In this document: positions 1 to 8,985 of the stretch, piece after piece
How positions within the stretch are numbered: the stretch's first letter is position 1
Layout of the letters: the number at the start of each line of letters is the position of its first letter
Notes under the pieces: model-generated
What the model was told of the DNA's origin: nothing
The model's database searches: none
Seen by the model: the letters and a program-made list of their open reading frames with translations, nothing else
Origin: Zygaena filipendulae
Taxonomy: Eukaryota > Arthropoda > Insecta > Lepidoptera > Zygaenidae
Assembly (NCBI GenBank): GCA_907165275.2
Contig: OU015675.1
Location: 3,737,501 to 3,801,500, forward strand
Direction of reading: 5' to 3'
DNA length: 64,000 nt
Program-made: the position numbers and the translations under genes

Positions 1-138
1 CGCAGGAACTCCAAAATTCTTTCATATTCTTCTTTTACTTACAGTAAGAAACAACAGAAAAAGAATAAGTGAAATCGGTCCAGCCGTTCACGCGTGATGC
101 CGTGACCAAGGGAAATAGGGATTCATTTTTATAGAATA
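1..138 (-). mobile_element. Helitron-like H2 piece, cut by window edge
   Basis: Minus-strand H2 copy lacking its 3' end because the window starts inside it. Its 5' end (GGATTCATTTTTATAGA on the plus strand) and the body (AAATCGGTCCAGCCGTTCACG) match the fuller copy at 37.98 kb. Confidence 0.7.
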
Positions 139-284
139 ACTAGCTGTGCCCCGCGGTTTCACCCGCGTGAGTTTTGGGATCAGGAACTTGCAGGCAGAAC
201 AACCCGTCAAAGTTTCATCACGATCGGACCAATGGTTTCGAAACGCATAGAGGACAGACATACAAACATTTATTTATATTTATA
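139..284 (-). mobile_element. Helitron-like element, short
   Basis: Opens ACTAGCTGTGCCCCGCGG on the plus strand, so on the minus strand it ends CCGCGGGGCACAGCTAG|T. It directly abuts the previous H2 copy. The body is short and its 5' half (ACCAATGGTTTCGAAACG) fits none of the main subfamilies well. Confidence 0.7.
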
Positions 285-641
285 AGGAAGATAGGTACAT
301 AGACAACCAAACCCATGTGACCTATATACATTGTACAATACCCCACAAAATGAACGCACATCTTCACTCTTAAGAAATAATATTTGCAAATTATTTACTG
401 GAAACTATTTCAGTGGTAAACAAGAAATTGCTTGAGAAGGAAATGAAAGGCACGGCAGTGCGGCAGTGGTGAAGGAAATTGCGGTGTTTTTATACAATTT
501 GCCATCGGTTGGCGATGTAGGTACCTACCTATATTATAGAGTGGAGTGATTTTGATAATCTTATAACTTTGATCAAACGATTGCATTGATAAAGTCATCG
601 CCGCTGCGAAGCAAATTAAGAGGTCCCAGGTTCGATATCTG
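285..641. other. unassigned, with a tRNA B-box-like stretch
   Basis: No convincing gene. Positions 612-640 include CCCAGGTTCGATATCTG, which resembles a tRNA B box, but I see no matching A box or cloverleaf. The short minus-strand frames here are AT-rich and unsupported. Confidence 0.3.
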
Positions 642-784
642 CCCCCTTAACCAAGTTGACAAACTATAATCGTTAACGCATAGAAAACTAAGAAATGAAA
701 CGCGGTCACATAAATATGGGCTTTTGATTGGACGATTTTTTTTGACCACGTAACGATTATAGAATGTCAACTTGGCTAAGGGGG
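642..784. mobile_element. TIR element (MITE), CCCCCTTA ends
   Basis: A 143-bp element with terminal inverted repeats of about 37 bp. The left end reads CCCCCTTAACCAAGTTGACA and the right end is its complement, running ACGATTATAGAATGTCAACT...AAGGGGG. The centre is unique and has no coding capacity. CTG occurs next to both ends, but a three-base match is too short to call a target duplication. Confidence 0.75.
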
Positions 785-1287
785 CTGGTTTGGTTGAACT
801 CTATGTGATGAACAGAGGGTTCCGTTTTTTAGTCAGTGCGCGTATCTACAAGGTGTTACGGAAAGGTGTAGTTATATTTGAAGATTGTGATCTGGAAATC
901 ATATACATAATATACTATAATTGGACCGTGGTATTTAGCTAAAGAACCTTGCTTCAAAATTTCATTAAGGCAATCATAACCAAAAAATATATATTTTTAT
1001 CCACCACTTCCATCATGAACTGACAGGTGACGGGTTCATGATCATTTGATGCAATTTATCATCTTTGGGGTGCAGAGAGAAGTTAATACCAGCAAACCTA
1101 GCAAATTTTAGGAAAGTTTATTTCCTAGTACTGGTACTACTATCTACTAGTGTTAAATCATTGCAGATGAGACGTGAACACGATCGTCAAATATGACTAC
1201 AGCTTTCTGTAACATCTGTATAGTACATAGTATATAGGAGGATTAAGTAGTAATAATGTATTAAGTATATAGCGTACACAACTGGTG
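785..1287. other. unassigned intergenic
   Basis: Nothing recognisable. AT-rich with no frame over 60 codons. Confidence 0.3.
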
Positions 1288-1372
1288 ATTGCTTGGTTTC
1301 CACAATAGATTACAAGCTTAATTCACGGTGTGAATATAACATAGATTGGTGTGCTGTGCAATATTATTATTT
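1288..1372 (+). mobile_element. 5'-truncated tRNA-SINE tail
   Basis: Matches the 3' half of the tRNA-headed SINE at 38.34 kb: TGCTTGGTTTCCAC, then AGCTTAAT, GATTGGTGTGCTGTG, ending in an ATT repeat. The RNA polymerase III head is absent. Confidence 0.6.
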
Positions 1373-1416
1373 AATTCCGTAACTAGATCTAACTATACGC
1401 ATAATCATAGCATAAG

Positions 1417-1715
1417 ACTAGCTATTCCCTGCGGTTTAACCCGCGTTAATTTCAGAGATCCCGCGGATATTCCAAGATAAATGTACCTACCCACTTTTTT
1501 TCGTGTATTAAATCGTTTTCGTTGTGTATGCAAAATTTCATATAGCTTCACCCCGGTATTTTTTGGAGCATCGGCGGAAATTTAAGGATGAAAATTACCC
1601 TAAGTCTCTCTCTGTATCCCTGACAACGTGTGCAAAATATCCGTTGAGACGTTGAGGCGTGAAAGCGTAACAAACAAACAAACACACTCATTTTCGCATT
1701 TATAACATTATTATG
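1417..1715 (-). mobile_element. Helitron-like H1, complete
   Basis: Runs from ACTAGCTATTCCCTGCGG to CGCATTTATAACATTATTATG on the plus strand, so both minus-strand ends are present. It is longer than the usual 200 bp because of extra sequence around 1500-1590. Confidence 0.75.
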
Positions 1716-1831
1716 AATTCTACTTTCAATTAAAAGAGAAAGTAGAGGAAACTCCTAGAAGTGGGCATAGTGGAGGAAAGTCGGACTGAAATCGAGGCAT
1801 TTCACTATACAAAAATTCCATTTTATTTACT

Positions 1832-2334
1832 ACTAGCTGTGCCCCGCGGTTGCACCCGCGGTAATTTCGGAGTTCGGTAATTCCGGGATAAAAAGTACCC
1901 TATGTCCTTCCCTGTATCCCTGACAACGTGCATGCCAAATTTCATCCAAATCCGTTTAGCTGTTTTTGCGTGATTGAGTAAACGTATGCGAGGATAAGAG
2001 CTCGAAAGCGCATTTTCATCCGACTTGCTTCAAGTTTATCGTCACTGCTCAGTGCTCATGCAGCTCCTATGTGTCTTAGCGTTATATTATATAACCTATA
2101 ACCTGCCCAGGAGTATAGACTACAATCGTACCAAACTTGGTTAAAATCCCTTCAGTAGTTTTTGACCCATGCGGGCACATACAGGCAGACAGACAGACAG
2201 ACAAAACATTTACTGATTGCATTCTTGGCGTCAGTATCGATCACCATTCATCCTCCAATATTAATTTTAAATATATATTCAATGTACAGAATTGACCTCT
2301 CTACAGTTTTATTATAAGTATAGATAGATATAGA
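1832..2334 (-). mobile_element. composite Helitron: H1 3' half plus H7 block
   Basis: 1832-1980 is an H1 3' half (ACTAGCTGTGCCCCGCGG through TGATTGAGTAA). 1981-2334 is the H7 block, with GAGCTCGAAAGCGCATTTTC, CCAGGAGTATAGACTACAAT and a GACA run at 2190-2204. The same two-part order occurs inverted at 11.14-11.61 kb, so the composite moved as a unit. A third H7 block at 57.8 kb lacks the H1 part. Confidence 0.75.
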
Positions 2335-2543
2335 TTAGCTGTTCCCCGCGGGTTCACCTGCGTTAATTTCATAGTTGCCGCTGGAATTCCGGAACAAAAA
2401 GTACCTTATGTCCTTCTCTGTACCCCTGACAACGTATGCAGAATTTCATGATGATCCGTTGAGCCGTTAAGGCGTGAAAGCGTAAAAGACAGACATACGG
2501 ACAGACAAAGTTACTTCCGCATTTATAATATTAGCAGGGATTA
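2335..2543 (-). mobile_element. Helitron-like H1, complete
   Basis: Follows the H7 composite head to tail. Plus strand: TTAGCTGTTCCCCGCGGG ... CGCATTTATAATATTAGCAGG. All body landmarks are present (CTGACAACG, CGTTAAGGCGTGAAAGCGTA). Confidence 0.8.
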
Positions 2544-2693
2544 ACTTTATCATGTAAATTAAGAACGGAACTACGGCAGAGGCTTAAATATCTATAAATC
2601 TAGACACTTGCAATACAGTTATTCCGGCTGCCATTGCCAAACAACGCAGGATGCATATTCCCAACGTGTTTATTCCATTAATGCAACCGAAGA

Positions 2694-2985
2694 TTTTTTT
2701 TTTATGTCATAGGGGGCAAACGGGCAAGTGGTACACCTGATGGTAAGTGATTACCGCCGCCCATGGAAATCTGCAACACCAGAAGGCTTGCAAGTGCGTC
2801 GCCGACCTGGAATGGGGGATGGGAACTGGCTTTCAGTGAGGCTGCCGGAACACACCGTTAGGTGCTTGGCGACAGATTTGCAACTTGAAGGTGGCAGCTA
2901 GCCAGCTGGGCACTAGAGAGCGCCCTACCACCATGCTATGGTTTCCTCACGATGTTTTCCTTCGCCGGCAGCTCAAGCTCATTGT
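2694..2985 (-). mobile_element. lepidopteran tRNA-SINE body, 5'-truncated
   Basis: On the minus strand this is the SINE body ending CCCCCTATGACATAAAAAAA. Landmarks read on the plus strand are GGGGGCAAACGGGCAAG, CACCTGATGGTAAGTGATTA, CCAGCTGGGCACTAGAGAGC and CTCACGATGTTTTCCTTC. It stops just before the tRNA-derived head that the 28.7-kb copy retains. Confidence 0.85.
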
Positions 2986-3035
2986 TCACTTATTCATTTA
3001 AGCTTTTAGTAACAAATGAAATAAATAGTTTTGAA

Positions 3036-3187
3036 GATTCCGCGGGAATTTCGGGATAAAAGTACCCTATGTTCTTCCCTGTACCCCTAATAACGTGTGT
3101 GCAAAATTTCATAATGATCGGTTGAGCCGTTAAGACGTGAAACGTAACAAACAAACAAACTCAGTTTCACATTTATAATAGCAAGGA
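3036..3187 (-). mobile_element. Helitron-like H1, 3'-truncated
   Basis: Starts inside the element at GATTCCGCGGGAATTTCGGG and runs to the 5' end TTTATAATAGCAAGGA. The CCGCGG hairpin and CTAG terminus are missing. Confidence 0.7.
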
Positions 3188-3438
3188 TTTGAAATCGAAA
3201 ATACCTAATTTTTTATTGCAAAAATATTAGGAACACTCTCATTTCAATCAAATACAAGTTAAGATTTATTGTAAGAGCAGTCACAGTATACCTTTAGTCA
3301 TACCAATGTCAATGCTCTCGAGTTTCATTTGTTTTACAACAAATATAATTATAATATTATCCGAGGAAAAATAAACATAGAAACTGTTTGTTGAGATTTA
3401 TGAAAAGAAAACAAAAAATAACTATAAACTTAAAAGCA

Positions 3439-3482
3439 TATATTTACATAGTATAATGTTTATATTTACATAGTATAATGTT
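3439..3482. repeat. two exact 22-bp tandem units
   Basis: The unit TATATTTACATAGTATAATG plus TT occurs twice without a mismatch. This is a small recent duplication. Confidence 0.85.
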
Positions 3483-3483
3483 T

Positions 3484-3664
3484 GGAATGCTTTACCCAAC
3501 CACCCGTGTCTATGTATTTTTGATTGTCCTTTCGCATAATTGGTTGTCTGGATGAGATCGCAACTATGCGATAAGACCGCCATTTGCTTTCTCCTTTTTC
3601 TTTAGGTACTGTAACATTGTTATTTTATGTGCAATAAAGGATTAAATAAATAAATAATAAATAA
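3484..3664 (+). mobile_element. retroposon 3' end with AAAT tail
   Basis: Carries a hairpin-like GATCGCAACTATGCGATAAG followed by ACCGCC and, about 70 bp later, GTGCAATAAAGGATTAAATA and an AAAT-type tail. It resembles the 3' UTR of lepidopteran LINEs, which I know by this hairpin followed by GTGCAATAAAG. No coding part remains. Confidence 0.55.
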
Positions 3665-4181
3665 GCACTAGTTCGCAGACGCTAGTGCGGCAATGAAAAA
3701 AGGACGGGTTTTTAAAAAGCATTACGCACTTAAAAACGGGTCAATATAAGTAATTTTACCAGTAGGTAAGTAATTATAGATATAATTATTACAAGTAAGT
3801 AAGTATGTTACATATTTTTATAGTTATTATTTGGTGGTTCATTTTCTAGGACAGCAAATGAAATTCGCTCAGAATAGGACGCTCTGTCGGGTGGCTGTTA
3901 CATTTGCATTTTCATAGTTACTTTTGTTGTGCTATAGTGTTGCCAACTAGATTTGGCGTGTTCGAGATAATTCGCTCTATTCTGATTTATCTTTAAGTAC
4001 ACATACAATACATACAAATGGTTTTATTATCGCGTATGTTGACGTCTCTATTCTTAGACATGGGTATTAGAACACTATTGTTGTCTGAGTGACGCGGACG
4101 GCTTGAAAACAACTGTTGTCGTAAACAACCTCCTTCTTATTTTTTCGGTTAAATTTTAAGATAGTTTACCTAATATAATTT
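3665..4181. other. unassigned intergenic
   Basis: No gene or repeat that I can name. Contains GTAAGTAAGTA-type runs at 3770-3810. Confidence 0.25.
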
Positions 4182-4270
4182 CAAATCAAATCAAATCAAA
4201 TATACTTTATTGCACGCAAACAGTAAAAACACATATTACAAAGAAACAGTTAATTTGTAGGGCTGCAGAA
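4182..4270 (-). mobile_element. retroposon 3' tail, pentamer (TTTGA)n
   Basis: On the minus strand: GTGCAATAAAGTATA followed by about four TTTGA units. The same GTGCAATAAAGTATA occurs at 41.5 kb with a TATTG tail, so a similar 3' UTR carries different pentamer tails. Confidence 0.6.
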
Positions 4271-4710
4271 GTTTACAGCTAAGCTATTACGAGTTCGAAC
4301 GATTTATTCGTCCAATTTCAAGTGAAATAAATATTCCCTTTTTCCATTTGAGTTATTCAGTTGCTTTATAATTTTTTTTTAATATTATGAAGTTATAGGT
4401 TTTTTAAAACATCACATCAATTTCATAAGAATTTCATCATTTTATGTCGCATACAATATATTAAAAGTATAGGTATTTTTAAATTTTGCAATAAGGGTGT
4501 GATAAAAGTTTATGATGTTTATTTGTAAGAACCATTGCATTATAAAGGCTTGGTATTGCCAAGGTATTAAATGGAGGCTAGAACTATGACCACTAGAGTC
4601 AAATGGTAGGTAGGTACCTTCCATCGAAACATAACGCATTTCTGTCCTGAATATTTTACAATATTACAAACTAACAGTGACATTTAGATACCATTATTTA
4701 TTAATAATTA
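4271..4710. other. unassigned intergenic
   Basis: AT-rich. A 65-codon minus-strand frame here has no recognisable features and I do not call it. Confidence 0.25.
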
Positions 4711-5018
4711 CCAGCTGTCTCCCCTGCGGTTTCACCCGCGTGCGTTTCAGAACTCCTGCAGGAACTCCAAAGTAGCCTAATTTACTCCTTATAACGTCAG
4801 CTAACTAGCAGTCAAAGTCCCTTCAAAATCGGTCAAATTATTTCGGAGTTTCGCCCGCGTGAGTTTTGGAATTCCCCCGAACACAAAACTTCTTTTAAGC
4901 AAACCTTGCGCTGACAGTAACGACCACAAAAAAAAAGAATTATCCAATTTGGTTCATTCGTTTGGAAGTTCTGTGATCACATACATTTCGGCGATTCATT
5001 TTTTTTAATATAAATATA
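4711..5018 (-). mobile_element. Helitron-like H2, near complete
   Basis: Has both H2 blocks: CCTGCGGTTTCACCCGCGTG near 4724 and a second TTTCGCCCGCGTGAGTTTTG near 4848. The 5' end is GGCGATTCATTTTTTTTAAT. The minus-strand 3' terminus is CAGCTGG in place of CAGCTAG. Confidence 0.75.
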
Positions 5019-5651
5019 TCTTTAGAGTTCAATAAAGAAAACAGTTAAGATAAGAAGTACTTATCTGTACGCGAAAGCAAAAGATTGTAGAACTTTCTGT
5101 GAATTCAAAAGATTTTTTTTGAAGAGGTAGATACCTATATAGCTCTCTTATTGTTATGCAACATATGTGAATAATAATATCCGTTATTAATTTATACTTA
5201 AAGTAAATTAATTGCAAAATTATTAATAATTGCAAACCTACAAAGGTAACAAACACCTTATGAATTGTATAAAGTACAAAAACTGAAAAATAAATACTAT
5301 AACTATAAGTAAATAAATAAATACAATAACTGCACAGACAGTGACAAAAAAAAACTGAATATTTACTCAAATAAAATATATATTTCATAGAAATTACCGA
5401 ATAGATTACATACCTATAGCTTCTGTTTTCCCCTCGTGTTTTCTCGCCGTTTAGTCGCACATTACGCGGCGTGTAGTGACTAATGACACACCGCATACAT
5501 TATTAATGTAACAACTGCTCAGACCACACTTGTGAATGTACAATATTTACCCTATATATGGCTGATAACATCGTTAGTTATTAGCATTGAAATTTATAAT
5601 TTTAATTCTGTATAATTGGCATGATGACAAGGTATGAAAATCAAAATTATA
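5019..5651. other. unassigned, very AT-rich
   Basis: A 155-codon minus-strand frame (5029-5496) has a Tyr/Ile/Phe-rich composition expected from translated AT-rich DNA. It shows no domain and I reject it as a gene. Confidence 0.35.
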
Positions 5652-5940
5652 TTTAGTCCGTCAGTTAGATAGAATAAAAATAATAAACACGTATTTTTTG
5701 CTTTTTCGAATTGTTGAAGAAATACTTAGATAAAACGCATTAAAGTTTAGGAGTGGGAGATCTCAACGTCATAACTAAGTACCTACCTACATAGATACAT
5801 ATAAGGTGTAGGTACCTAGGTGTCACGTCATACGCAGTTTCAACTCAGTGTATCGCCGTTATTTTTTGATTAAGTACGTAAAAAAAAGGAAAAACACCTA
5901 CGTGTCTAATATTTTTTATTAATCTACAAGACGGACTAAA
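5652..5940 (-). mobile_element. TIR element with TTAGTCCGTC ends
   Basis: A 289-bp element bounded by TTTAGTCCGTC and GACGGACTAAA. Inner landmarks are shared with copies at 44.03 and 45.83 kb: ACACGTATTTTTTGC near one end, GCCGTTATTTTTTGATTA and CTACAAGACGG near the other. It lies inverted relative to those two copies. It has no coding capacity. Confidence 0.8.
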
Positions 5941-5967
5941 AACTAAAATTTGGTTGACAAGCCCATT

Positions 5968-6010
5968 AGCTAATGTTATAAGGAGTAAATTAGGCTACTT
6001 TGGAGTTCCT
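5968..6010 (+). mobile_element. Helitron H2 internal fragment
   Basis: A 43-bp piece, CTAATGTTATAAGGAGTAAA then TTAGGCTACTTTGGAGTTCC, identical in kind to the middle of the 37.98-kb H2 copy. Confidence 0.65.
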
Positions 6011-6130
6011 TTGTTTCCTTCGTCCAGCTAGTTTAGAAATAAAACCTTCTCATAAGTATATGTATATTATTAATAATAACATTAAATTATCCCTGCTGTA
6101 AAAAGTGATTGGGTATTTTAATTATTAAAG

Positions 6131-6188
6131 ACTAGCTGTTCCCTCGCGGTTTCACTCGCAGTAGCAGTATTTCAGAGTTCCCGCGGGA
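6131..6188 (-). mobile_element. Helitron 3' end fragment
   Basis: Only the terminal 58 bp: ACTAGCTGTTCCCTCGCGG to TTCCCGCGGGAA on the plus strand. Confidence 0.65.
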
Positions 6189-6859
6189 AGTTACTGAAAC
6201 TAAAATTGTAAAGTTTGGATTGATATTATTTATTAGTTCAATCATTTTTACAATGTAAATAAAATCACAATATGAGACTATAATATAATTTACTTAAAGT
6301 ACCTACTTAATCTTACTTAAATTACTTAAAAAAGAGATTTATCCAGTAATTGTAACTGAACATGTTATTAGTCCTAATTAAGTACATTAGATTCTTTATC
6401 ACAAAAATTGTTTTTCTTACTTTATGTTCTTTTCATCTTTTTCCATTGAAAGCAGCTAAAAGTTTGTCCAGATAATCAGGAATGCGTCTGAAATCGCCGG
6501 AGACCGCTAATTTTCCATGAACGAAAAATTGGATCCTTCCGCAACAAAATGTAGACTGAAACTTTATTAATCAGATTTTGCTTGGCACTGTGTCTAGTCT
6601 AGTTCTAGAGCTTCGGACTCGATGCGTTGTTACACTGAACTTAAATCCCGGGACGGTCCAACTTTCATGGGACAGTCGACAAATTTATGTTCCAACTTTT
6701 AGTATACTGTCTTCGATACAGGTCAATACTTGGCCCAATAGATTGTTTTAGCCGGGAAGTATTAGTGGTGCTCGTTGAACTATATTTAAGTGAAGTTAGG
6801 GTCACTTTCACGTTGATATGTAATTAAAAATATGTTTTAGACACATCTGTTTAACAAAC
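6189..6859. other. unassigned intergenic
   Basis: No frame or repeat recognised. Less AT-rich around 6470-6760 but without an open frame of note. Confidence 0.25.
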
Positions 6860-6975
6860 TAATAATAATAATAATAAATTTATATCTACTGTAAAAAACC
6901 TAAATTTAAGAACAATAAATGAATAATAATAATAATAATAAAAACTTTTTATTCAATTAAAACAAATCAATCTTA
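6860..6975 (-). mobile_element. two retroposon tails, (ATT)n
   Basis: Two AAT runs on the plus strand (6860-6877 and 6921-6940) are each followed by T-rich sequence. The second reads AAAACTTTTTATTCAATT, i.e. the complement of a retroposon 3' end with an ATT tail. Confidence 0.4.
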
Positions 6976-6981
6976 TTTCTA

Positions 6982-7178
6982 ACTAGCTGTGGCCCGCGGT
7001 TTCATCCACGGAAATTTCGGAGTTTCCGCGGGAATTCCGGGATAAAAAGTAGCCGATGTCCTTCTCTGTACCTCTGACAACGTGCATGCCAAATTTCGTC
7101 CAAATCCGTTCAGCCGTCTTTGCGTGATTGAGTGACAAACATCCAAACATCCACACTTTCACATTTATAATAGATATT
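6982..7178 (-). mobile_element. Helitron-like H1, complete
   Basis: Plus strand from ACTAGCTGTGGCCCGCGG to CACATTTATAATAGATATTAG. About 197 bp, the standard H1 length, with TTCAGCCGTCTTTGCGTGAT in the body. Confidence 0.85.
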
Positions 7179-7214
7179 AGTATATTATATATTATATAAT
7201 TAATTGATTAAAAT

Positions 7215-7272
7215 TGTTAAATGTAATCTATGGAACTATGGACTTCTGAAATAAAGACTATTATTATTATTA
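7215..7272 (+). mobile_element. retroposon 3' tail, (ATT)n
   Basis: TGGACTTCTGAAATAAAGAC followed by four ATT units. Reads as a polyadenylation-signal-bearing 3' end with a simple tail. Confidence 0.4.
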
Positions 7273-7815
7273 GTAGGATTACATCCGCCAAACTGCATAA
7301 CAGTTTGTTGGTAGACGAATCCCTCCCTTTAATTTATTGTTTTAATGTGTACCTACCTGCCTAAGCAAGTTTTAAGTACCTACAACACAACACAGTACAA
7401 TACAACACAATAGACTCTGCTGCTCCACATATTTTTAAAAGCACTTATTATGTACCTAATCCATCAAAATCTAAACTTTGCCTCTTTACCTCCTTGGGAG
7501 ATGAAGTTTTAACAACGCTACCACGCTATCTTCGTTGATCCCTTAGTAAACATTTAAGGAGAAATCATTTTCTTCAGAGCAAAAAAGACCTGTAAATATA
7601 TCGCCGGGCGACCACGGCTACTCAATAAATATAGTTTCATATCTAAGTATAGTATCTTTAACTTAATGGTTATTGTTTAGAGTAAAACGTTTCCTTTACA
7701 GCCATCTTGTTTATTCCACTTGGGAGCTGAAAAGACTGCTGAGACAAATTGTAGCCCACCGCTAAAGCAATCCAGTCCCGTTAATACCTTTATATTTAAG
7801 GCCACAACCACAATA
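7273..7815. other. unassigned intergenic
   Basis: Contains ACAACACAACACAGTACAAT-type low complexity at 7381-7412. The 79-codon minus-strand frame near 7677 overlaps an A-rich tail and is not a credible gene. Confidence 0.25.
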
Positions 7816-7885
7816 TTATAGTAACATGTAATCTGTATTGTGTGCTTCAATAAAAAAAAAAATAAATTAATTAAAAAAAAAAACA
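7816..7885 (+). mobile_element. retroposon 3' end with A-rich tail
   Basis: ACATGTAATCTGTATTGTGT then CTTCAATAAAAAAAAAA. The same string with small changes occurs at 49.37 kb ending TTAATAAATAAACA, so two copies of one 3' end are present. Confidence 0.5.
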
Positions 7886-8487
7886 TTAAGACAAGTACAT
7901 TAAATTCAATTAACATAAGTATCTACCTATCTCCATAAAAATTTAAAAAATTAATAATTGAATAAAATCTTTAATTTCAAATGTTTATGATTTGTGTACA
8001 AGAATGTTGACACTTATGTTATTCGTACATCCTCCACTGTATTTAGAATTACTGACAGTGTCCAATATAATTTACTTTTATATTGGATATTAAAAATTGC
8101 ATTATTGTGTATCATATAATAAGTTTGTTGTTAAAAAACCAAAATTCCATTAATTCAATTAAAAATTAATTCGAGAAAAAATGATATTCAGACACGACGT
8201 CTAGCGTGTCAGATTATTTTTAGTATAAATGAGCAAGCAATACCACTTTCATCAGCATTTATGTTAGCATCGAATGCGTGAACAGTAACGTGAGTGTTCA
8301 CGTTTCAAGCTCGGACACAAGAATTTATGTGCGACGTTCACTTCGACCTAGTAGCTATTGAATTTAGTCGGATGTTAAAATAAATTTTTACTTTTGGTAT
8401 CTGTTTCAATACAACATTACATCTGAATCAAATAAAATAAATTAACGTTTATTCTAAAAAAAACCTGACTTGTCCATCACTACATGG
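7886..8487. other. unassigned, contains a promoter candidate
   Basis: No repeat recognised apart from the core-promoter-like site at 8224-8256, listed separately. Confidence 0.25.
8224..8256 (+). promoter_or_regulatory. candidate TATA plus initiator
   Basis: TATAAA at 8224-8229 is followed 28-30 bases later by ATCAGCATT, close to the arthropod initiator TCAGT. The spacing is right for a start near 8254. Downstream, CAGTAACGTGAGTG (8285-8298) could end a short non-coding exon with a GTGAGT donor. No coding exon is evident, and AT-rich DNA produces such pairs by chance. Confidence 0.2.
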
Positions 8488-8656
8488 TATAAAAAAGTCG
8501 CTTCCCGCTATCTGTCACTATGTATGTATAGATCTTTAAAACTAGGTAACGGATTTTCATGCGGTTTTCATCAATAGACAGAGTGTTTCTTGAGGAAGAT
8601 TTATATCTATATCTTACCCTGGAATTCCCGCGGGGACTCTGAAATTACCGCGGGTG
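8488..8656 (+). mobile_element. Helitron-like H6, complete
   Basis: 5' part has AAAAAAGTCGCTTCCCGC and GATCTTTAAAACTA followed by ACGGATTTTCATGCGG. The 3' part is GGAATTCCCGCGGGGACTCT then AAATTACCGCGGGTG. The CTAG terminus is replaced by the start of the next copy. Other H6 pieces are at 43.38 and 61.65 kb. Confidence 0.65.
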
Positions 8657-8813
8657 TGTCAGTTTGTTTGTAACACTTGCACGTCTTAACTATTAAACCG
8701 ATCATCATAGAATTTGGCATTCACGTTGTACACAAAAAAACACAGAGTACTTTTTATCCTGAAATTCTGGCGAGGATTCTAAAAACCTGGTTAAATCCAC
8801 AGGAAACAGCTAG
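8657..8813 (+). mobile_element. Helitron-like H1, 5'-truncated and decayed
   Basis: Begins TCAGTTTGTTTGTAACAC and ends AGGAAACAGCTAG. The 3' hairpin has decayed (GGTTAAATCCACAGG for the usual GGTGAAACCGCGG), which marks an old copy. Confidence 0.65.
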
Positions 8814-8879
8814 AAGTTATTGTAGTAAAAAAATAATGAATCCTAATAATATTACTTGAAACAGGAACAACAAACAAAC

Positions 8880-8985
8880 TTAGTGCCACGGCATAATGCT
8901 GTGTGGTAGCCATTTTGGTAGCAAGTATACTAATTTAAGACTCACGCTTGCACCTATTTTGTTTTTATGGTATCAAATAAACTTT
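8880..8985 (+). mobile_element. possible retroposon 3' end leading into satellite
   Basis: Runs through TGCTGTGTGGTAGCC and TTTATGGTATCAAATAAACT into a TTCTA run without a break. AATAAA-bearing 3' ends followed by pentamers are seen at 4.2 and 41.5 kb, so I infer that the satellite grew from this tail. Confidence 0.4.

Noticed and set aside
612..640. tRNA or SINE head from a B-box-like motif
   Set aside because: No A box at the right distance and no SINE body after it.
5029..5496. 155-codon minus-strand frame
   Set aside because: Tyr/Ile/Phe-rich, from AT-rich DNA, with no domain and no splice or promoter context.
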